Shown here piece by piece: positions 6,549 to 14,521 of a DNA stretch of 21,306 nucleotides (positions are counted from its first letter, which is position 1; each line of letters opens with the position of its first letter). The stretch is taken from NCBI RefSeq assembly GCF_046480435.1, contig NZ_PKGC01000090.1; one strand, 5' to 3'. The translations under genes and the position numbers were made by a program. Source of the DNA: Limnospira platensis (GTDB taxonomy: Bacteria; Cyanobacteriota; Cyanobacteriia; Cyanobacteriales; Microcoleaceae). Below the pieces are notes generated by a model. It was not told where the DNA came from and ran no database searches. It saw only the letters and a program-made list of their open reading frames with translations.

Positions 6549-6886
6549 CTATGCACATAATCGCGTTTTTGTCAATAGGTGTAAAATCGGCCGTCCCATT
6601 TTCCTAAAAAACTCGTGCATCGCCAGCTTAATTTTTTCCTCAGATAATAACTTTAAGCGCCATAGAATCAGGGTTGTAGCCTGTATTTTTGCATATAGAC
6701 ACAGTAAGCCCTTGGGTGCGATTTATTTGAGTGTATCACAACCCCTATAATCTCGTCAACTATTTGCGAGCTATTAGCAATAAAAATGTAACAAATCTTA
6801 ACAATCTTTGTAATATCAAATTCATCTGGCGGTATGAATTAGTTAAACTTATGTTATGGGGGGTGAGCATGGCTGTTGGGGGTTGA
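6549..6886. repeat. 338-bp direct repeat, copy B
   Basis: Second copy of the repeat at 6135-6472. It ends five bases before the HAD gene stop codon. Differences from copy A are point changes only, for example TTTTTGGGGG versus TTATGGGGGG near the right end. No terminal inverted repeats or target-site duplication were evident, so it looks like a segmental duplication rather than an insertion sequence. Confidence 0.9.
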
Positions 6887-6890
6887 TGAC

Positions 6891-7589
6891 CTAAACTTTC
6901 GCGGGGGAAACCGGATGATTATGGGGTTTAAAAGCTGGAAGATGCCAATATTCTGGGTTAAAATCTTCTAGGGAAGTCAGGACTTGATTAGCTTGTTGAT
7001 AGGCGCTGTAGTCCATTTCTGGCGGTGGAATAGCCACAACACACATTCCCGCTTGTCGCGCCGCCATTACGCCAGCGAGGGAGTCTTCAAAAACTAGGCA
7101 ATTTTCAGGTTTAGCGCCTAGTCGTTTAGCAGTAATTAAAAATATATCTGGTGCGGGTTTTCCTCTGGTTAATTCCGGGTCATCTCCTCTGACAATACAG
7201 CGGAATAGGGAAAACCAGGCTTGATGGGGTTGGGTTTTGGCGGTAAAGGGTCTGGTAGCAGAACTGGTGGCGACGGCTTGGGGGATATTGTGGTTGGCGA
7301 GGTGATGGGTAAGCCGAACTATTCCGGGTAAGGGGGGAACTTGGGGATAGTATTGATAGATAATTGCGTCTTTTTCCTGCAAAAATGCTTCGGCGGTTAG
7401 GGGTAATTGCAGGGTTTCTACAATTAAGGCGGCGGAGTCTTTAGACTTACGACCACAAAGTTGATATTGTAGGGTTCTATCAATGGTTTTACCATAACGG
7501 TTAGCGATCGCCTGATTGACTTTGGCATGGAGAGGTTCAGTATCTAATAGTATACCGTCAAGATCATAAATAACGTGGGTGATCGCCAT
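6891..7589 (-). CDS. HAD-superfamily phosphatase (HDHD1/beta-PGM-like)
   Basis: A 232-residue haloacid dehalogenase-type hydrolase, likely acting on a small sugar or nucleoside phosphate. Motif I is YDLDGILLDTEPL, with nucleophile D9 and acid D11. Motif II lies in VATSSATRPF, motif III is RGKPAPDIF, and motif IV is FEDSLAGV. A helical cap domain lies between motifs I and II, as in the beta-phosphoglucomutase and pseudouridine-phosphatase subgroups. The frame is open upstream to a TTG at 7679, but ATG 7589 puts motif I at the usual distance and leaves room for the hairpin at 7638-7671, so I use it. It lies downstream of acsF on the same strand and may be co-transcribed at reduced level. Confidence 0.88.
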   Translation of the reverse strand: MAITHVIYDLDGILLDTEPLHAKVNQAIANRYGKTIDRTLQYQLCGRKSKDSAALIVETLQLPLTAEAFLQEKDAIIYQYYPQVPPLPGIVRLTHHLANHNIPQAVATSSATRPFTAKTQPHQAWFSLFRCIVRGDDPELTRGKPAPDIFLITAKRLGAKPENCLVFEDSLAGVMAARQAGMCVVAIPPPEMDYSAYQQANQVLTSLEDFNPEYWHLPAFKPHNHPVSPAKV

Positions 7590-7637
7590 AACCGATAGGG
7601 TGGTAATTGCTTTTAAGTGTTTGATATTCAGTCGAGA

Positions 7638-7671
7638 GACCCCCACCTCAGAAATAATTGAGGGGGGAGTC
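7638..7671 (-). terminator. Strong hairpin between acsF and the HAD gene
   Basis: GACCCCCACCTCA (7638-7650) faces TGAGGGGGG plus AGTC (7659-7671) across an 8-base loop, forming a very GC-rich stem with a bulged A. It lies nine bases after the acsF stop. On the minus strand no T run follows, so it may act as an attenuator or a 3'-end stabiliser rather than a full terminator. Confidence 0.55.
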
Positions 7672-7679
7672 AGTGACAA

Positions 7680-8756
7680 TTAGCGAGCTACACCATGAGT
7701 TGGTTCTACATTAATGGGTTTGAGCAGATACAGGTTTAAGAACTGCCAACCATTAGAGATGTAGTGGGGTAGTTTTTGGAAGAACTTGACAAAACCAGGT
7801 GCGTTAGAATTAGCGATCGCACTTAGTTTCTCATTAGTCTTCACACAATGATCAAGACGTTGGTAGAAACTGGGGTGATTGACATTAAGGACAATGGGGA
7901 ACACCCGACCAGCAGTTTCGTTAGTTTTTTCGATTACTTCGATGTCATAATCGCGAGCATTCAAGCCAATAGCTGCATAGAAGTCCGCACGCTGTAGGTC
8001 GTTTAGATACATAGTCGCGAATACAGACAGCAGGAAGAAGCGACACCATAGGCGAGCTTTCCAGTCGTTCAACAGACTAGGTTGAGACTTGAGCATGGCA
8101 TCAAAGAAATCACCGTGGCGGTTTTCATCCTGACACCAGTTTTCAAAGAAACGGAAAATCGGGTAAATCCGGTCTTCTGGATGAGCTTCTAAATGGCGAT
8201 AGATTTTGATGTAACGCCAGTAACCAATCTTCTCAGAAAGATAGGTAGCGTAGAAGATAAACTTGGGTTTAAAGAAGGTGTACTTACGGCTTTTAGTCAG
8301 AAAACCCAGATCCAGAGATAAGTTAAAATCGGATAGAGCTTTGTTAAGGAAACCGGCATGGCGTGCTTCATCTCGTGACATGAGCAAGAAGCACTCAGCC
8401 AATACAGGGCTTTTTTCTTTAAGGCGACGGCTGAGTTCTTTATAAAGCAGGAAGCCAGAAAATTCGGCGGTGCAGGAACGCTCTAAAAATTCTACAAAAA
8501 CTTTCCGAGTTTCACCATCAATGTGGTCCCAGGACTGCTCAAATTCTTCGTCACGGACAAAGTGATGGCGATTGTAGTCAATGCGGAACTCTTCCAAGAT
8601 CGCCCTGATTTCCTCTTCATTAGCAGAGATGTCCATTTTTTCCATCTCTTCAAAATCTGTGGTGTAGAAACGAGGTGTCAGGATGGTTTCCTTAGCTGGA
8701 ACCTTAACTCCAGGACGTATCTCCTCAAATGTGGGTTTTTTCAGGGAATCTACCAT
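7680..8756 (-). CDS. acsF: Magnesium-protoporphyrin IX monomethyl ester (oxidative) cyclase, aerobic
   Basis: The diiron oxygenase that forms the fifth (isocyclic) ring of chlorophyll: Mg-protoporphyrin IX monomethyl ester plus O2 to divinyl protochlorophyllide, at the thylakoid surface. Length (358 aa) is normal for AcsF/ChlE/CHL27. The ferritin-like diiron ligands are visible: E98 in CTAEFSGF, the DEARH motif (E130, H133) and DENRH (E211, H214). Start ATG 8756 gives the standard MVDSLKKPTFEEIRPGVKVP opening. It is divergent from the TM2 operon and has an inverted repeat in its leader (8797-8829). The gene contains one HIP1 site. Cyanobacteria often have an oxic/micro-oxic pair; only one is seen here, and which one cannot be told. 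Confidence 0.97.
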   Translation of the reverse strand: MVDSLKKPTFEEIRPGVKVPAKETILTPRFYTTDFEEMEKMDISANEEEIRAILEEFRIDYNRHHFVRDEEFEQSWDHIDGETRKVFVEFLERSCTAEFSGFLLYKELSRRLKEKSPVLAECFLLMSRDEARHAGFLNKALSDFNLSLDLGFLTKSRKYTFFKPKFIFYATYLSEKIGYWRYIKIYRHLEAHPEDRIYPIFRFFENWCQDENRHGDFFDAMLKSQPSLLNDWKARLWCRFFLLSVFATMYLNDLQRADFYAAIGLNARDYDIEVIEKTNETAGRVFPIVLNVNHPSFYQRLDHCVKTNEKLSAIANSNAPGFVKFFQKLPHYISNGWQFLNLYLLKPINVEPTHGVAR

Positions 8757-8796
8757 AATGCTCGTGTTTTATTAATTATTGCCAGGGACTTGGTGT

Positions 8797-8829
8797 GGGC
8801 GATGGGCTACTATGGGCTGTACATCGCCC
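8797..8829 (-). promoter_or_regulatory. Inverted repeat in the acsF leader
   Basis: GGGCGATG (8797-8804) and CATCGCCC (8822-8829) form a perfect 8-bp stem with a 17-base loop, 41-73 bases upstream of the acsF start. On the mRNA it would be a stable 5' hairpin, otherwise a protein-binding palindrome. The loop holds half of a GGGCT direct repeat. Its role is inferred from position only. Confidence 0.5.
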
Positions 8830-8954
8830 TTTAGTTAAAATGACCAACCCGTTGAGGGCTGCAATCAAAAGCGTTTAATATGCAACGTATTCCAGTCTAG
8901 CAAGTAATGGTGTCGCCTGCACAATCAATTCCGTTAAGAATTGCTACACCCACT

Positions 8955-8987
8955 GATCTGCACCAAAGATATTTCAGATGTGCGATC
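8955..8987. promoter_or_regulatory. Imperfect palindrome before the TM2 operon
   Basis: GATCTGCAC (8955-8963) and GTGCGATC (8980-8987) are inverted with one extra base, and ATCTG/CAGAT also pair inside. It lies 40-72 bp before the GTG at 9027, in the divergent acsF/TM2 intergenic region (8757-9026). Possible operator; weak evidence. Confidence 0.3.
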
Positions 8988-9026
8988 ATGGTTATAGTCC
9001 CTTGATGTCAGGACTTGGAGGTTATC

Positions 9027-9503
9027 GTGAAAAAAATTACCACGAGTTATATATTATGGGCGATCGGCTTGATTACTCCCATCAGTGGTTTACATCGCCT
9101 GTACAATGGCCAAATTGTCACGGGTGTAATTTGGATGTGTACTTTGGGACTGTTCCGAGTTGGCCAGTTGGTGGATGTATTTTTGATTCCGAGTATGGTG
9201 GAGGAATGTAATGCTAAAGCACAGGCGAAGCTGGGAGTTGCGCCGGACGGTTCCCCACTTCCCCACAGTAACCCGGTGACGTTAAATGTGACTGGGGACT
9301 TGCAGGAACGTCTGCGAATGAGATTACTACAGGCAGCGGCGGCGCGGGGTGGTAAACTGTCAGTTACTCAGGGAGTAATGGCAACTGGGGCGGACTTTGA
9401 ACGGGTGGAAAATGTTTTAAATGATATGTTCAAAAGGGGTTATGTTACTATTACCAATGACCCGGAGTCTGGTATTGTGATTTATGATTTCCACGAGTTG
9501 TAA
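9027..9503 (+). CDS. TM2-domain membrane protein
   Basis: A 158-residue protein with an N-terminal TM2 domain: helix 1 (ILWAIGLITPISGLHRLYNG, about 9-28) ends in the family's G-x-H-R-x-Y-x-G turn, and helix 2 (IVTGVIWMCTLGLFRVGQLV, about 30-49) is followed by DVFLIP. The rest (about 60-158) is cytosolic. Its C-terminal part (VTQGVMATGADFERVENVL then GYVTI) resembles a small winged-helix fold. I chose GTG 9027 because GGAGG lies at 9017-9021, five bases before it; the frame also opens at TTG 9015, which would overlap that site. It is the first gene of a three-gene operon with guanine deaminase two bases downstream. TM2 proteins have no settled biochemical role. Confidence 0.85.
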   Translation: MKKITTSYILWAIGLITPISGLHRLYNGQIVTGVIWMCTLGLFRVGQLVDVFLIPSMVEECNAKAQAKLGVAPDGSPLPHSNPVTLNVTGDLQERLRMRLLQAAAARGGKLSVTQGVMATGADFERVENVLNDMFKRGYVTITNDPESGIVIYDFHEL

Positions 9504-9505
9504 AT

Positions 9506-10834
9506 ATGTACGGAGTTCGCGGCGCTTTTCTGGATTTTGTTGATGAGGCGTTTGTGGTGTCTCCCACGGATAGCTATCGCTATATTCAGGATGGTTTATT
9601 AATTGTTGATGATGGCAAAATTCAGGCTTTCGGTTCCTATGACAATATCCGAACCGATTATCCAGAAGTGGAGATTATCCACTATAGCCAGAGATTGATT
9701 ATACCTGGATTTGTTGATACTCATGTTCACTATCCACAAACGGAGATTATTGCTTCCTATGGGGAACAGCTTTTGCAGTGGTTAGAAAAATATGCTTTCC
9801 CGGGTGAACAAAGGTTTAAAGACCCATTACACGCCCGCGAGGTGGCTGGGTTCTTTTTTGATGAATTGGCGCGGAATGGCACGACTACAGCGGTGGTAAT
9901 GACAACGGTTTTCCCAGAGTCAACTCGGGTATTTTTTGAGGAGGCACAAAGTCGTAATATTCGGGCGATCGCTGGTCAGGTGATGATGGATAGGAATGCG
10001 CCTAACTCCCTGCTGGATAACCCGGAAACTGCCTATGACAATAATAAAGATTTGATTAAAGAATGGCATAATCGCGGTCGGTTGTGCTATACAATTACTC
10101 CAAGGTTTGCGATAACTTCGACCCCAGAACAGTTGGAAGTAGCCGGACAACTAAAACGAGAATTTCCTGATGTGTATGTTCATACTCATTTATCAGAAAA
10201 TCCAGAAGAATTAGTGACGGTTTCCCAATTGTTTCCTAATTGTCAAGATTATTTGGAGGTATACGAAAAGGCGGGTTTAGTAGGCGATCGCTCAATTTTT
10301 GCCCATGGCATTTATCTAAGCAATTCCGAGTTTAAACGTCTGTCCGAAGCTGGTTCAGCCATAGCCTTCTGTCCAACTTCCAATATGTTCATTGGTAGTG
10401 GATTATTTAATCTGAAAGAGGCGAAATCACCGGCGCACCCAATAGCGGTAGGTTTAGGGAGTGATGTGGGTGCGGGAACCAGTTTTTCCATGCTAAAAAC
10501 GATGTCAGCCGCCTATAAAGTCACCCAACTACAAAAGCAAACTCTGTCGCCATTGCAAGCCTTTTATTTAGCCACGCTAGGTGGTGCGAAAGCCATTCAT
10601 TTAGACTCATATATCGGCAACTTTAAGGTAGGTAAAGAATCCGATTTTATTGTATTAAATTGGCAAGCCACACCATTAATGGCATTCCGCCACCCTCAGC
10701 ATAGCATAGAATCAGTGGAAAAACTCAACGAAATCCTATTTTCTCTGATGATTTTAGGGGACGATCGCAGCATTGATGCTACCTATATTGGGGGAAACCT
10801 AGCCTATTGTAACCGTGATTATATGACCTGGTAG
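9506..10834 (+). CDS. guaD: Guanine deaminase
   Basis: A cytoplasmic zinc-dependent amidohydrolase converting guanine to xanthine and ammonia in purine salvage and nitrogen recovery. Length (442 aa) is typical. The TIM-barrel metal and substrate residues are visible: DTHVHYPQ (H73, H75), VHTHLSENPEEL (H228 metal ligand), FAHGIYLS (H267) and GLGSDVGAGTS (D320). The DTHVHYPQ...QWLEKYAFPGE run is diagnostic for guanine deaminases over chlorohydrolases. The ATG follows the TM2 gene stop by two bases, so the two are co-translated or at least co-transcribed. A TIGR04282 transferase follows after 12 bp. Two HIP1 sites occur inside. Confidence 0.95.
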   Translation: MYGVRGAFLDFVDEAFVVSPTDSYRYIQDGLLIVDDGKIQAFGSYDNIRTDYPEVEIIHYSQRLIIPGFVDTHVHYPQTEIIASYGEQLLQWLEKYAFPGEQRFKDPLHAREVAGFFFDELARNGTTTAVVMTTVFPESTRVFFEEAQSRNIRAIAGQVMMDRNAPNSLLDNPETAYDNNKDLIKEWHNRGRLCYTITPRFAITSTPEQLEVAGQLKREFPDVYVHTHLSENPEELVTVSQLFPNCQDYLEVYEKAGLVGDRSIFAHGIYLSNSEFKRLSEAGSAIAFCPTSNMFIGSGLFNLKEAKSPAHPIAVGLGSDVGAGTSFSMLKTMSAAYKVTQLQKQTLSPLQAFYLATLGGAKAIHLDSYIGNFKVGKESDFIVLNWQATPLMAFRHPQHSIESVEKLNEILFSLMILGDDRSIDATYIGGNLAYCNRDYMTW

Positions 10835-10846
10835 AATTGTCAAATT

Positions 10847-11449
10847 ATGGAACATTTAATTGTTTTCACCCGTTACCCAGAACCCGCTCAAACCAAAACG
10901 CGACTAATTCCGGCGCTGGGTATTGAAGGCGCTGCGAAACTACATCGCCAAATGACCGAAAAGGCGATCGCCACAGTGGAAAAACTCCAGGAATTGCGTC
11001 CAATTTCCACAGAAATTAAATTCACAGGAACTACCCTAGTTAAAATGCAAGATTGGCTAGGGCATGATCTGTGTTATAATCCTCAAGTAGGAGGAGATTT
11101 AGGCGAGAGAATGTCGGAAGCATTCCAGTCAGCATTTAACCGTAAATATACCCCGGTAGTGATGATCGGAACCGACTGTCCAGCCATAACTTCCCATATA
11201 CTTAGTCAAGCCTTCCAGCTACTCCAGCAGTTTGATATAGTCCTAGGACCCGCGACGGACGGCGGATATTATTTAATCGGACTATCAAGGTTTATCCCCG
11301 AAATATTTGAGGGAGTGAATTGGGGAACCGAATTAGTCTGGAAACAAACTATTTCTATCTGTCATCATCTTAACATAGCGGTTGCTAATTTAACGGTTTT
11401 GACTGATATTGACAGACCGGAAGACTTAGAAAAACTCAGCAACTGTTAA
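10847..11449 (+). CDS. TIGR04282 family transferase (rSAM/selenodomain-associated transferase 1)
   Basis: A 200-residue GT-A-like nucleotidyl/glycosyl transferase of the DUF2064/TIGR04282 type. The N-terminus LIVFTRYPEPAQTKTRL (4-20) contains the K-T-R loop that binds the nucleotide. VVMIGTDCPAI provides the GTD/DCP acidic motif and LGPATDGGYYLIGL the conserved substrate loop. It closes with DIDRPEDLEKL. Family members are often adjacent to TIGR04283 glycosyltransferases or radical-SAM arsenolipid/arsenosugar genes. Here it is instead the last gene of a TM2-guaD operon (12-bp gap), a context that does not suggest a substrate. Soluble and cytoplasmic. Confidence 0.9.
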   Translation: MEHLIVFTRYPEPAQTKTRLIPALGIEGAAKLHRQMTEKAIATVEKLQELRPISTEIKFTGTTLVKMQDWLGHDLCYNPQVGGDLGERMSEAFQSAFNRKYTPVVMIGTDCPAITSHILSQAFQLLQQFDIVLGPATDGGYYLIGLSRFIPEIFEGVNWGTELVWKQTISICHHLNIAVANLTVLTDIDRPEDLEKLSNC

Positions 11450-11471
11450 TCCGGTTATAGGGGTTGTAGCC

Positions 11472-11498
11472 TAGGCTAATATAGTTGAGATTAACCTA
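11472..11498. terminator. AT-rich hairpin between convergent genes
   Basis: TAGGCTAAT (11472-11480) pairs with ATTAACCTA (11490-11498), eight of nine positions. It overlaps the perfect palindrome TAGCCTAGGCTA (11467-11478). It is in the 72-bp gap between the transferase and the SLH gene and is a plausible shared terminator, without a clear T run. Confidence 0.4.
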
Positions 11499-11521
11499 AG
11501 CTAGGAAATAGGCGAAATTTG

Positions 11522-13147
11522 CTAGGATTGAATATAGCCGGTATCTTGCAAAAACTGTGTTAAATCTGCTAACAAATCGGATATATTTCTGTCCTCAAAA
11601 AGCGATCGCACTTTCCGCCATCCCAACTCTCCCTGACCGAGGGAATATTGATTAGCCATATAAGCCGCCAGAAGCCCGCGAATCTCCTGATTTTGGCGGT
11701 ATCGCTGTTCAATATCTCGCCAAACGCGAGCGAGGCGACGGGTGACAAATTCCGGATAATTAGCAGTAACATTGTGCAATTGTCCGCCGCGATATTCCCA
11801 AACTTGTATCGGAACCTGTGATTGAGATTGTAGATTAAATTCCCGCGCAAATCGGTAATCATACCCCACAAATCTTGGTAAGCCATCATCAGTTATTTCG
11901 GTTAAATCATAGCGCCAAATACCCCAACTTTTAGGAATAATACCATATTGCCTTGCTAAGGGTCTATAATGATAAATAAGGGAGTAATAACCGCGACTTT
12001 GGAGGTCTACAATTAACTCAGGTTCCCGATCTCCATCTAAATCGATGGTGCGGATATCTAAAACTCTAATTGTATCCAAGTTACTAGATGTTAAATTTTT
12101 GAGGATATCTTCTGGGATTTTATCATCTAAAACAACCTCTCCGCGCCGGGTCATTTTCAAGCTAAATTTAGGAGTAGGACGAGGGTTAAAAGCAAATTCT
12201 GCCAGTAAATTATCAAATTCAATGTTTTTTTCAATAGGTTCTTGTGGGGGTAAGGCTTCAGCCTGTGGTTGAAATAATTGGTTTTCAGGAGGTGGAGAAT
12301 CGGGTATTTGTTGAGGTTCTGGTGATGAGGTTTCGGGGGGTTTATTTAGGGTAATATCAGGGGTAATTGATGGGGTTTCGGGGGGGTCGGACTCGGTAAC
12401 TGCTTCGGTTTCTGGGGTGGTCAGTGGCATTTGTGCCAAGGGTTGATCATCTACGGAAATGCGGGCAATATACTGAGAGGGGACTAAGGCATTTTCACCA
12501 AAGTTAGTGATAGTTTGACAGATGAATGTAGCGACATCAGCCCTAGTCGCCGGACGGTTAGGCTGCAATTGTCTAACATTAGGATAGTTAACGACTAACC
12601 AATTTTCGGTGGCGGCGGCGATCGCCTCTTTAGCATAATCAGGAATGGTGGCGCTATCGAGAAAAACATCTCCCAATTGTTCAGGAGATAACTGCTGGGG
12701 CTTAAATCCTAAACCATTACTAATGGCTACTAAGGCTTGCACCCTAGGAATATTAACCAGAGGATTAAAAACGCTGCCGATATATCCTGATAAAAACCCT
12801 TTTTGACTCGCCCTATTAATGGCATCATAAGCCCAAAAATCTGTGGGTATATCGACAAAATTCTGGCGGCGGCGGGTGGGTTGTACTGCCGGAAATGCTT
12901 GATTAACCAGGGCGGCGAATTCAGCGCGGGTAATGGGGTTATTAGGGCGGAAGGTATTGTCACTGTAGCCGGTGATAATTTGGCGATCGGCTAATTCCTT
13001 AATACAAGGCTGCGCCCAATGGTTTTGGACATCTGTAAAACCAGCCTCCCCGACAGGGAAAGCTGGGCTAGTTTGGGATGGGTGGGTTATCAAAACTGCG
13101 ATCGCTGCGACTAAGGTAAGTATGATATGCCATCGATTGGTTTTCAT
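11522..13147 (-). CDS. SLH-domain cell-surface protein
   Basis: A 541-residue exported protein. A signal peptide (about 1-30, IILTLVAAIAVLIT) precedes three S-layer homology units: FTDVQNHWAQPCIKELADRQ (about 37-85), FVDIPTDFWAYDAI (about 97-146) and a more degenerate third (about 158-213, ending RPATRADVATFICQ). SLH modules bind peptidoglycan-linked polymers. A Pro/Glu/Thr-rich linker follows (about 240-310, for example SPPPENQLFQPQ). The C-terminal 220 residues contain a RTIDLDGDREPELIVDLQ stretch reminiscent of FG-GAP/VCBS calcium loops, with no catalytic motif that I recognise. There is no OprB-type porin barrel, unlike many cyanobacterial SLH proteins. Likely periplasmic or wall-associated. 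Two HIP1 sites occur. Confidence 0.85.
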   Translation of the reverse strand: MKTNRWHIILTLVAAIAVLITHPSQTSPAFPVGEAGFTDVQNHWAQPCIKELADRQIITGYSDNTFRPNNPITRAEFAALVNQAFPAVQPTRRRQNFVDIPTDFWAYDAINRASQKGFLSGYIGSVFNPLVNIPRVQALVAISNGLGFKPQQLSPEQLGDVFLDSATIPDYAKEAIAAATENWLVVNYPNVRQLQPNRPATRADVATFICQTITNFGENALVPSQYIARISVDDQPLAQMPLTTPETEAVTESDPPETPSITPDITLNKPPETSSPEPQQIPDSPPPENQLFQPQAEALPPQEPIEKNIEFDNLLAEFAFNPRPTPKFSLKMTRRGEVVLDDKIPEDILKNLTSSNLDTIRVLDIRTIDLDGDREPELIVDLQSRGYYSLIYHYRPLARQYGIIPKSWGIWRYDLTEITDDGLPRFVGYDYRFAREFNLQSQSQVPIQVWEYRGGQLHNVTANYPEFVTRRLARVWRDIEQRYRQNQEIRGLLAAYMANQYSLGQGELGWRKVRSLFEDRNISDLLADLTQFLQDTGYIQS

Positions 13148-13225
13148 AATTCGTTATTTGTTGCGTCTCTCACACCATTTACTTACCCTATTTTGTCTAA
13201 CAATTGGCTGTTTGTGTGAAAAATT

Positions 13226-13327
13226 TTAACTTTCCGTGTTTTCGGGTATCCAACCTAGCAGTAAGTAGATGCAGCCTAAATAAAACACCGCTGGGATTAA
13301 CATTCTCAGCCAGTCGAGATCAGCCAT
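13226..13327 (-). CDS. Small single-helix membrane protein, 33 aa
   Basis: A short gene with a strong ribosome site: AAGGAG lies ten bases before ATG 13327 on the minus strand, and the frame ends in TAA at 13226. The product begins MADLDWLRMLIP and continues with a hydrophobic helix (AVFYLGCIYLLLGWI, about 13-27), then a polar tail PENTES. Size and layout resemble the small subunits of photosynthetic and respiratory complexes (PetL/PetN, Psb, Ndh types), but it matches none that I know by heart. It lies 78 bp before the SLH gene on the same strand. Function unknown. Confidence 0.65.
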   Translation of the reverse strand: MADLDWLRMLIPAVFYLGCIYLLLGWIPENTES

Positions 13328-13559
13328 GATGATATTTCTCCTTATTGACCCTAAGTTACGTTGTTGGTACTACGGTTGAAGAATCCCCCTTTCAGTGTGG
13401 TTAAGATATTATTTATCCTGGGTCTGCTGACCCTAACCCTATATATTGACGGGCAATTCCACCTACTTCTATTATGGCTTAGTTTCAGGAATTTAGCAAA
13501 AAATTAGGGTGAAGTATGAATTATGGCGGGGGGTCGGTCCCTACTGCTGGGGGATGATT
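13328..13559. other. Intergenic region with a GGGTC/GACCC hairpin
   Basis: GGGTC-TGCT-GACCC (13430-13443) is a compact five-bp GC hairpin about 116 bases after the ABC permease stop on the minus strand, a possible weak terminator. GACCCTAA also occurs singly near 13348. No ORF is convincing. The promoter of the 33-aa gene should lie here. Confidence 0.35.
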
Positions 13560-14462
13560 TCACCAAGTGGCCTGGTTTTTACCACCTGTTAAACGGTCAA
13601 TAATTAACCGTAGTAAGGATAAACTAAAAACTATCCCAAATAGCACTAATCCAATGGTGCAGGCATAACCAATATCTAAGTTTTGAAAGGCTCTTTCATA
13701 GAGATAATAAACAATGGTTTTAGAGCTGTTTAAAGGGCCGCCCTGAGTCATGATATAAACTTCTTCAAAGACTTTGGTAGCAGAAATGGCAGAAATTATC
13801 GAGACTAAAACTATATAGGGTGTCATTAAAGGTAAGGTTATATCCCAATGACTTTGCCACCCGTCGGAACCGTCTAAACTCGCGGCTTCGTAAAGTTCGG
13901 CGGGGATAGATTGTAAGCCAGCGAGATAAATTACCATATAATAACCTAACCCTTTCCAAATGGTAACTGCCATAACTGAAAATAAGGCTAAATTAGGATC
14001 GGTTAGCCAGGGAATACGGAATTGAGTAGATGAGGGGAGCAAAAATGAGGTAAAATATTGGAGAAGTTGATTAAGTAATCCATTTTCTGCATATAACCAT
14101 TTCCAAGCTAGTCCGGCTACGACCATGGAAATGATAACTGGCACATAATAGGCAGTTCTAAACCAGTGAATACCACGGAGTTTTTGATTGACTAAAATGG
14201 CTAACCCCAAGGGTGCGATCGCTAAAATAGGAACGACTACGATTATATAAAGTCCGGTGTTTTTTAGGGTTTGCCAAAATACTTGATCTTGCCAAAGTCT
14301 GTGAAAATTACCCCAGCCTACCCACCGAGGTTCTCGAATTAAGTCATAATCAAAAAAGCTGAGATAAAAGGCCTGTAAGGACGGCCAAAATACGGTAAGG
14401 CTTAAAATTAGTAATGCGGGTAATAAAAATAAATAGGGTGTGATATTAAGTCGCGATCGCAT
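13560..14462 (-). CDS. ABC sugar-transporter permease (MalF/UgpA type)
   Basis: An inner-membrane permease subunit of a CUT1-type carbohydrate (or glycerol-3-phosphate) ABC importer. It has about six hydrophobic helices, beginning with ITPYLFLLPALLILSLTVFW. The cytoplasmic EAA loop that docks the ATPase is EAASLDGSDGWQSHWDITLP, and the conserved TQGGPLNSSKTIVYYLYE precedes the last helices. I chose ATG 14462 (300 aa, normal length). The frame extends to a TTG at 14525, but that would overlap the bicA-like stop and translate the terminator hairpin. No partner permease, binding protein or ATPase is nearby, so it is an orphan as often seen in cyanobacteria. Substrate unknown. Confidence 0.9.
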   Translation of the reverse strand: MRSRLNITPYLFLLPALLILSLTVFWPSLQAFYLSFFDYDLIREPRWVGWGNFHRLWQDQVFWQTLKNTGLYIIVVVPILAIAPLGLAILVNQKLRGIHWFRTAYYVPVIISMVVAGLAWKWLYAENGLLNQLLQYFTSFLLPSSTQFRIPWLTDPNLALFSVMAVTIWKGLGYYMVIYLAGLQSIPAELYEAASLDGSDGWQSHWDITLPLMTPYIVLVSIISAISATKVFEEVYIMTQGGPLNSSKTIVYYLYERAFQNLDIGYACTIGLVLFGIVFSLSLLRLIIDRLTGGKNQATW

Positions 14463-14480
14463 GATAATAGGTAATAGGTA

Positions 14481-14510
14481 AAACCGAGTTCCTGGAGAGA
14501 AACCCGGTTT
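14481..14510 (-). terminator. Intrinsic-type terminator after the second bicA-like gene
   Basis: AAACCGAGTT (14481-14490) and AACCCGGTTT (14501-14510) pair at nine of ten positions. On the minus strand the stem ends in TTTTACC, a short T run. It lies in the 59-bp gap between the SulP stop and the permease start. Confidence 0.55.
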
Positions 14511-14521
14511 GGGGGTAGGGT

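Noticed and set aside
6346..6558. Minus-strand ORF across the first repeat copy and spacer
   Set aside because: The differences between the two repeat copies fall in it mostly as amino-acid changes, no ribosome site is present and only the last 36 codons are shared by both copies.
6135..6886. Insertion sequence or CRISPR-like array
   Set aside because: Only two long copies, no terminal inverted repeats, no transposase, no regular short repeats with unique spacers.
8978..9211. 77-codon plus-strand ORF before and inside the TM2 gene
   Set aside because: Shadow frame of the TM2 gene; the GGAGG site and TM2 motif support the other frame.
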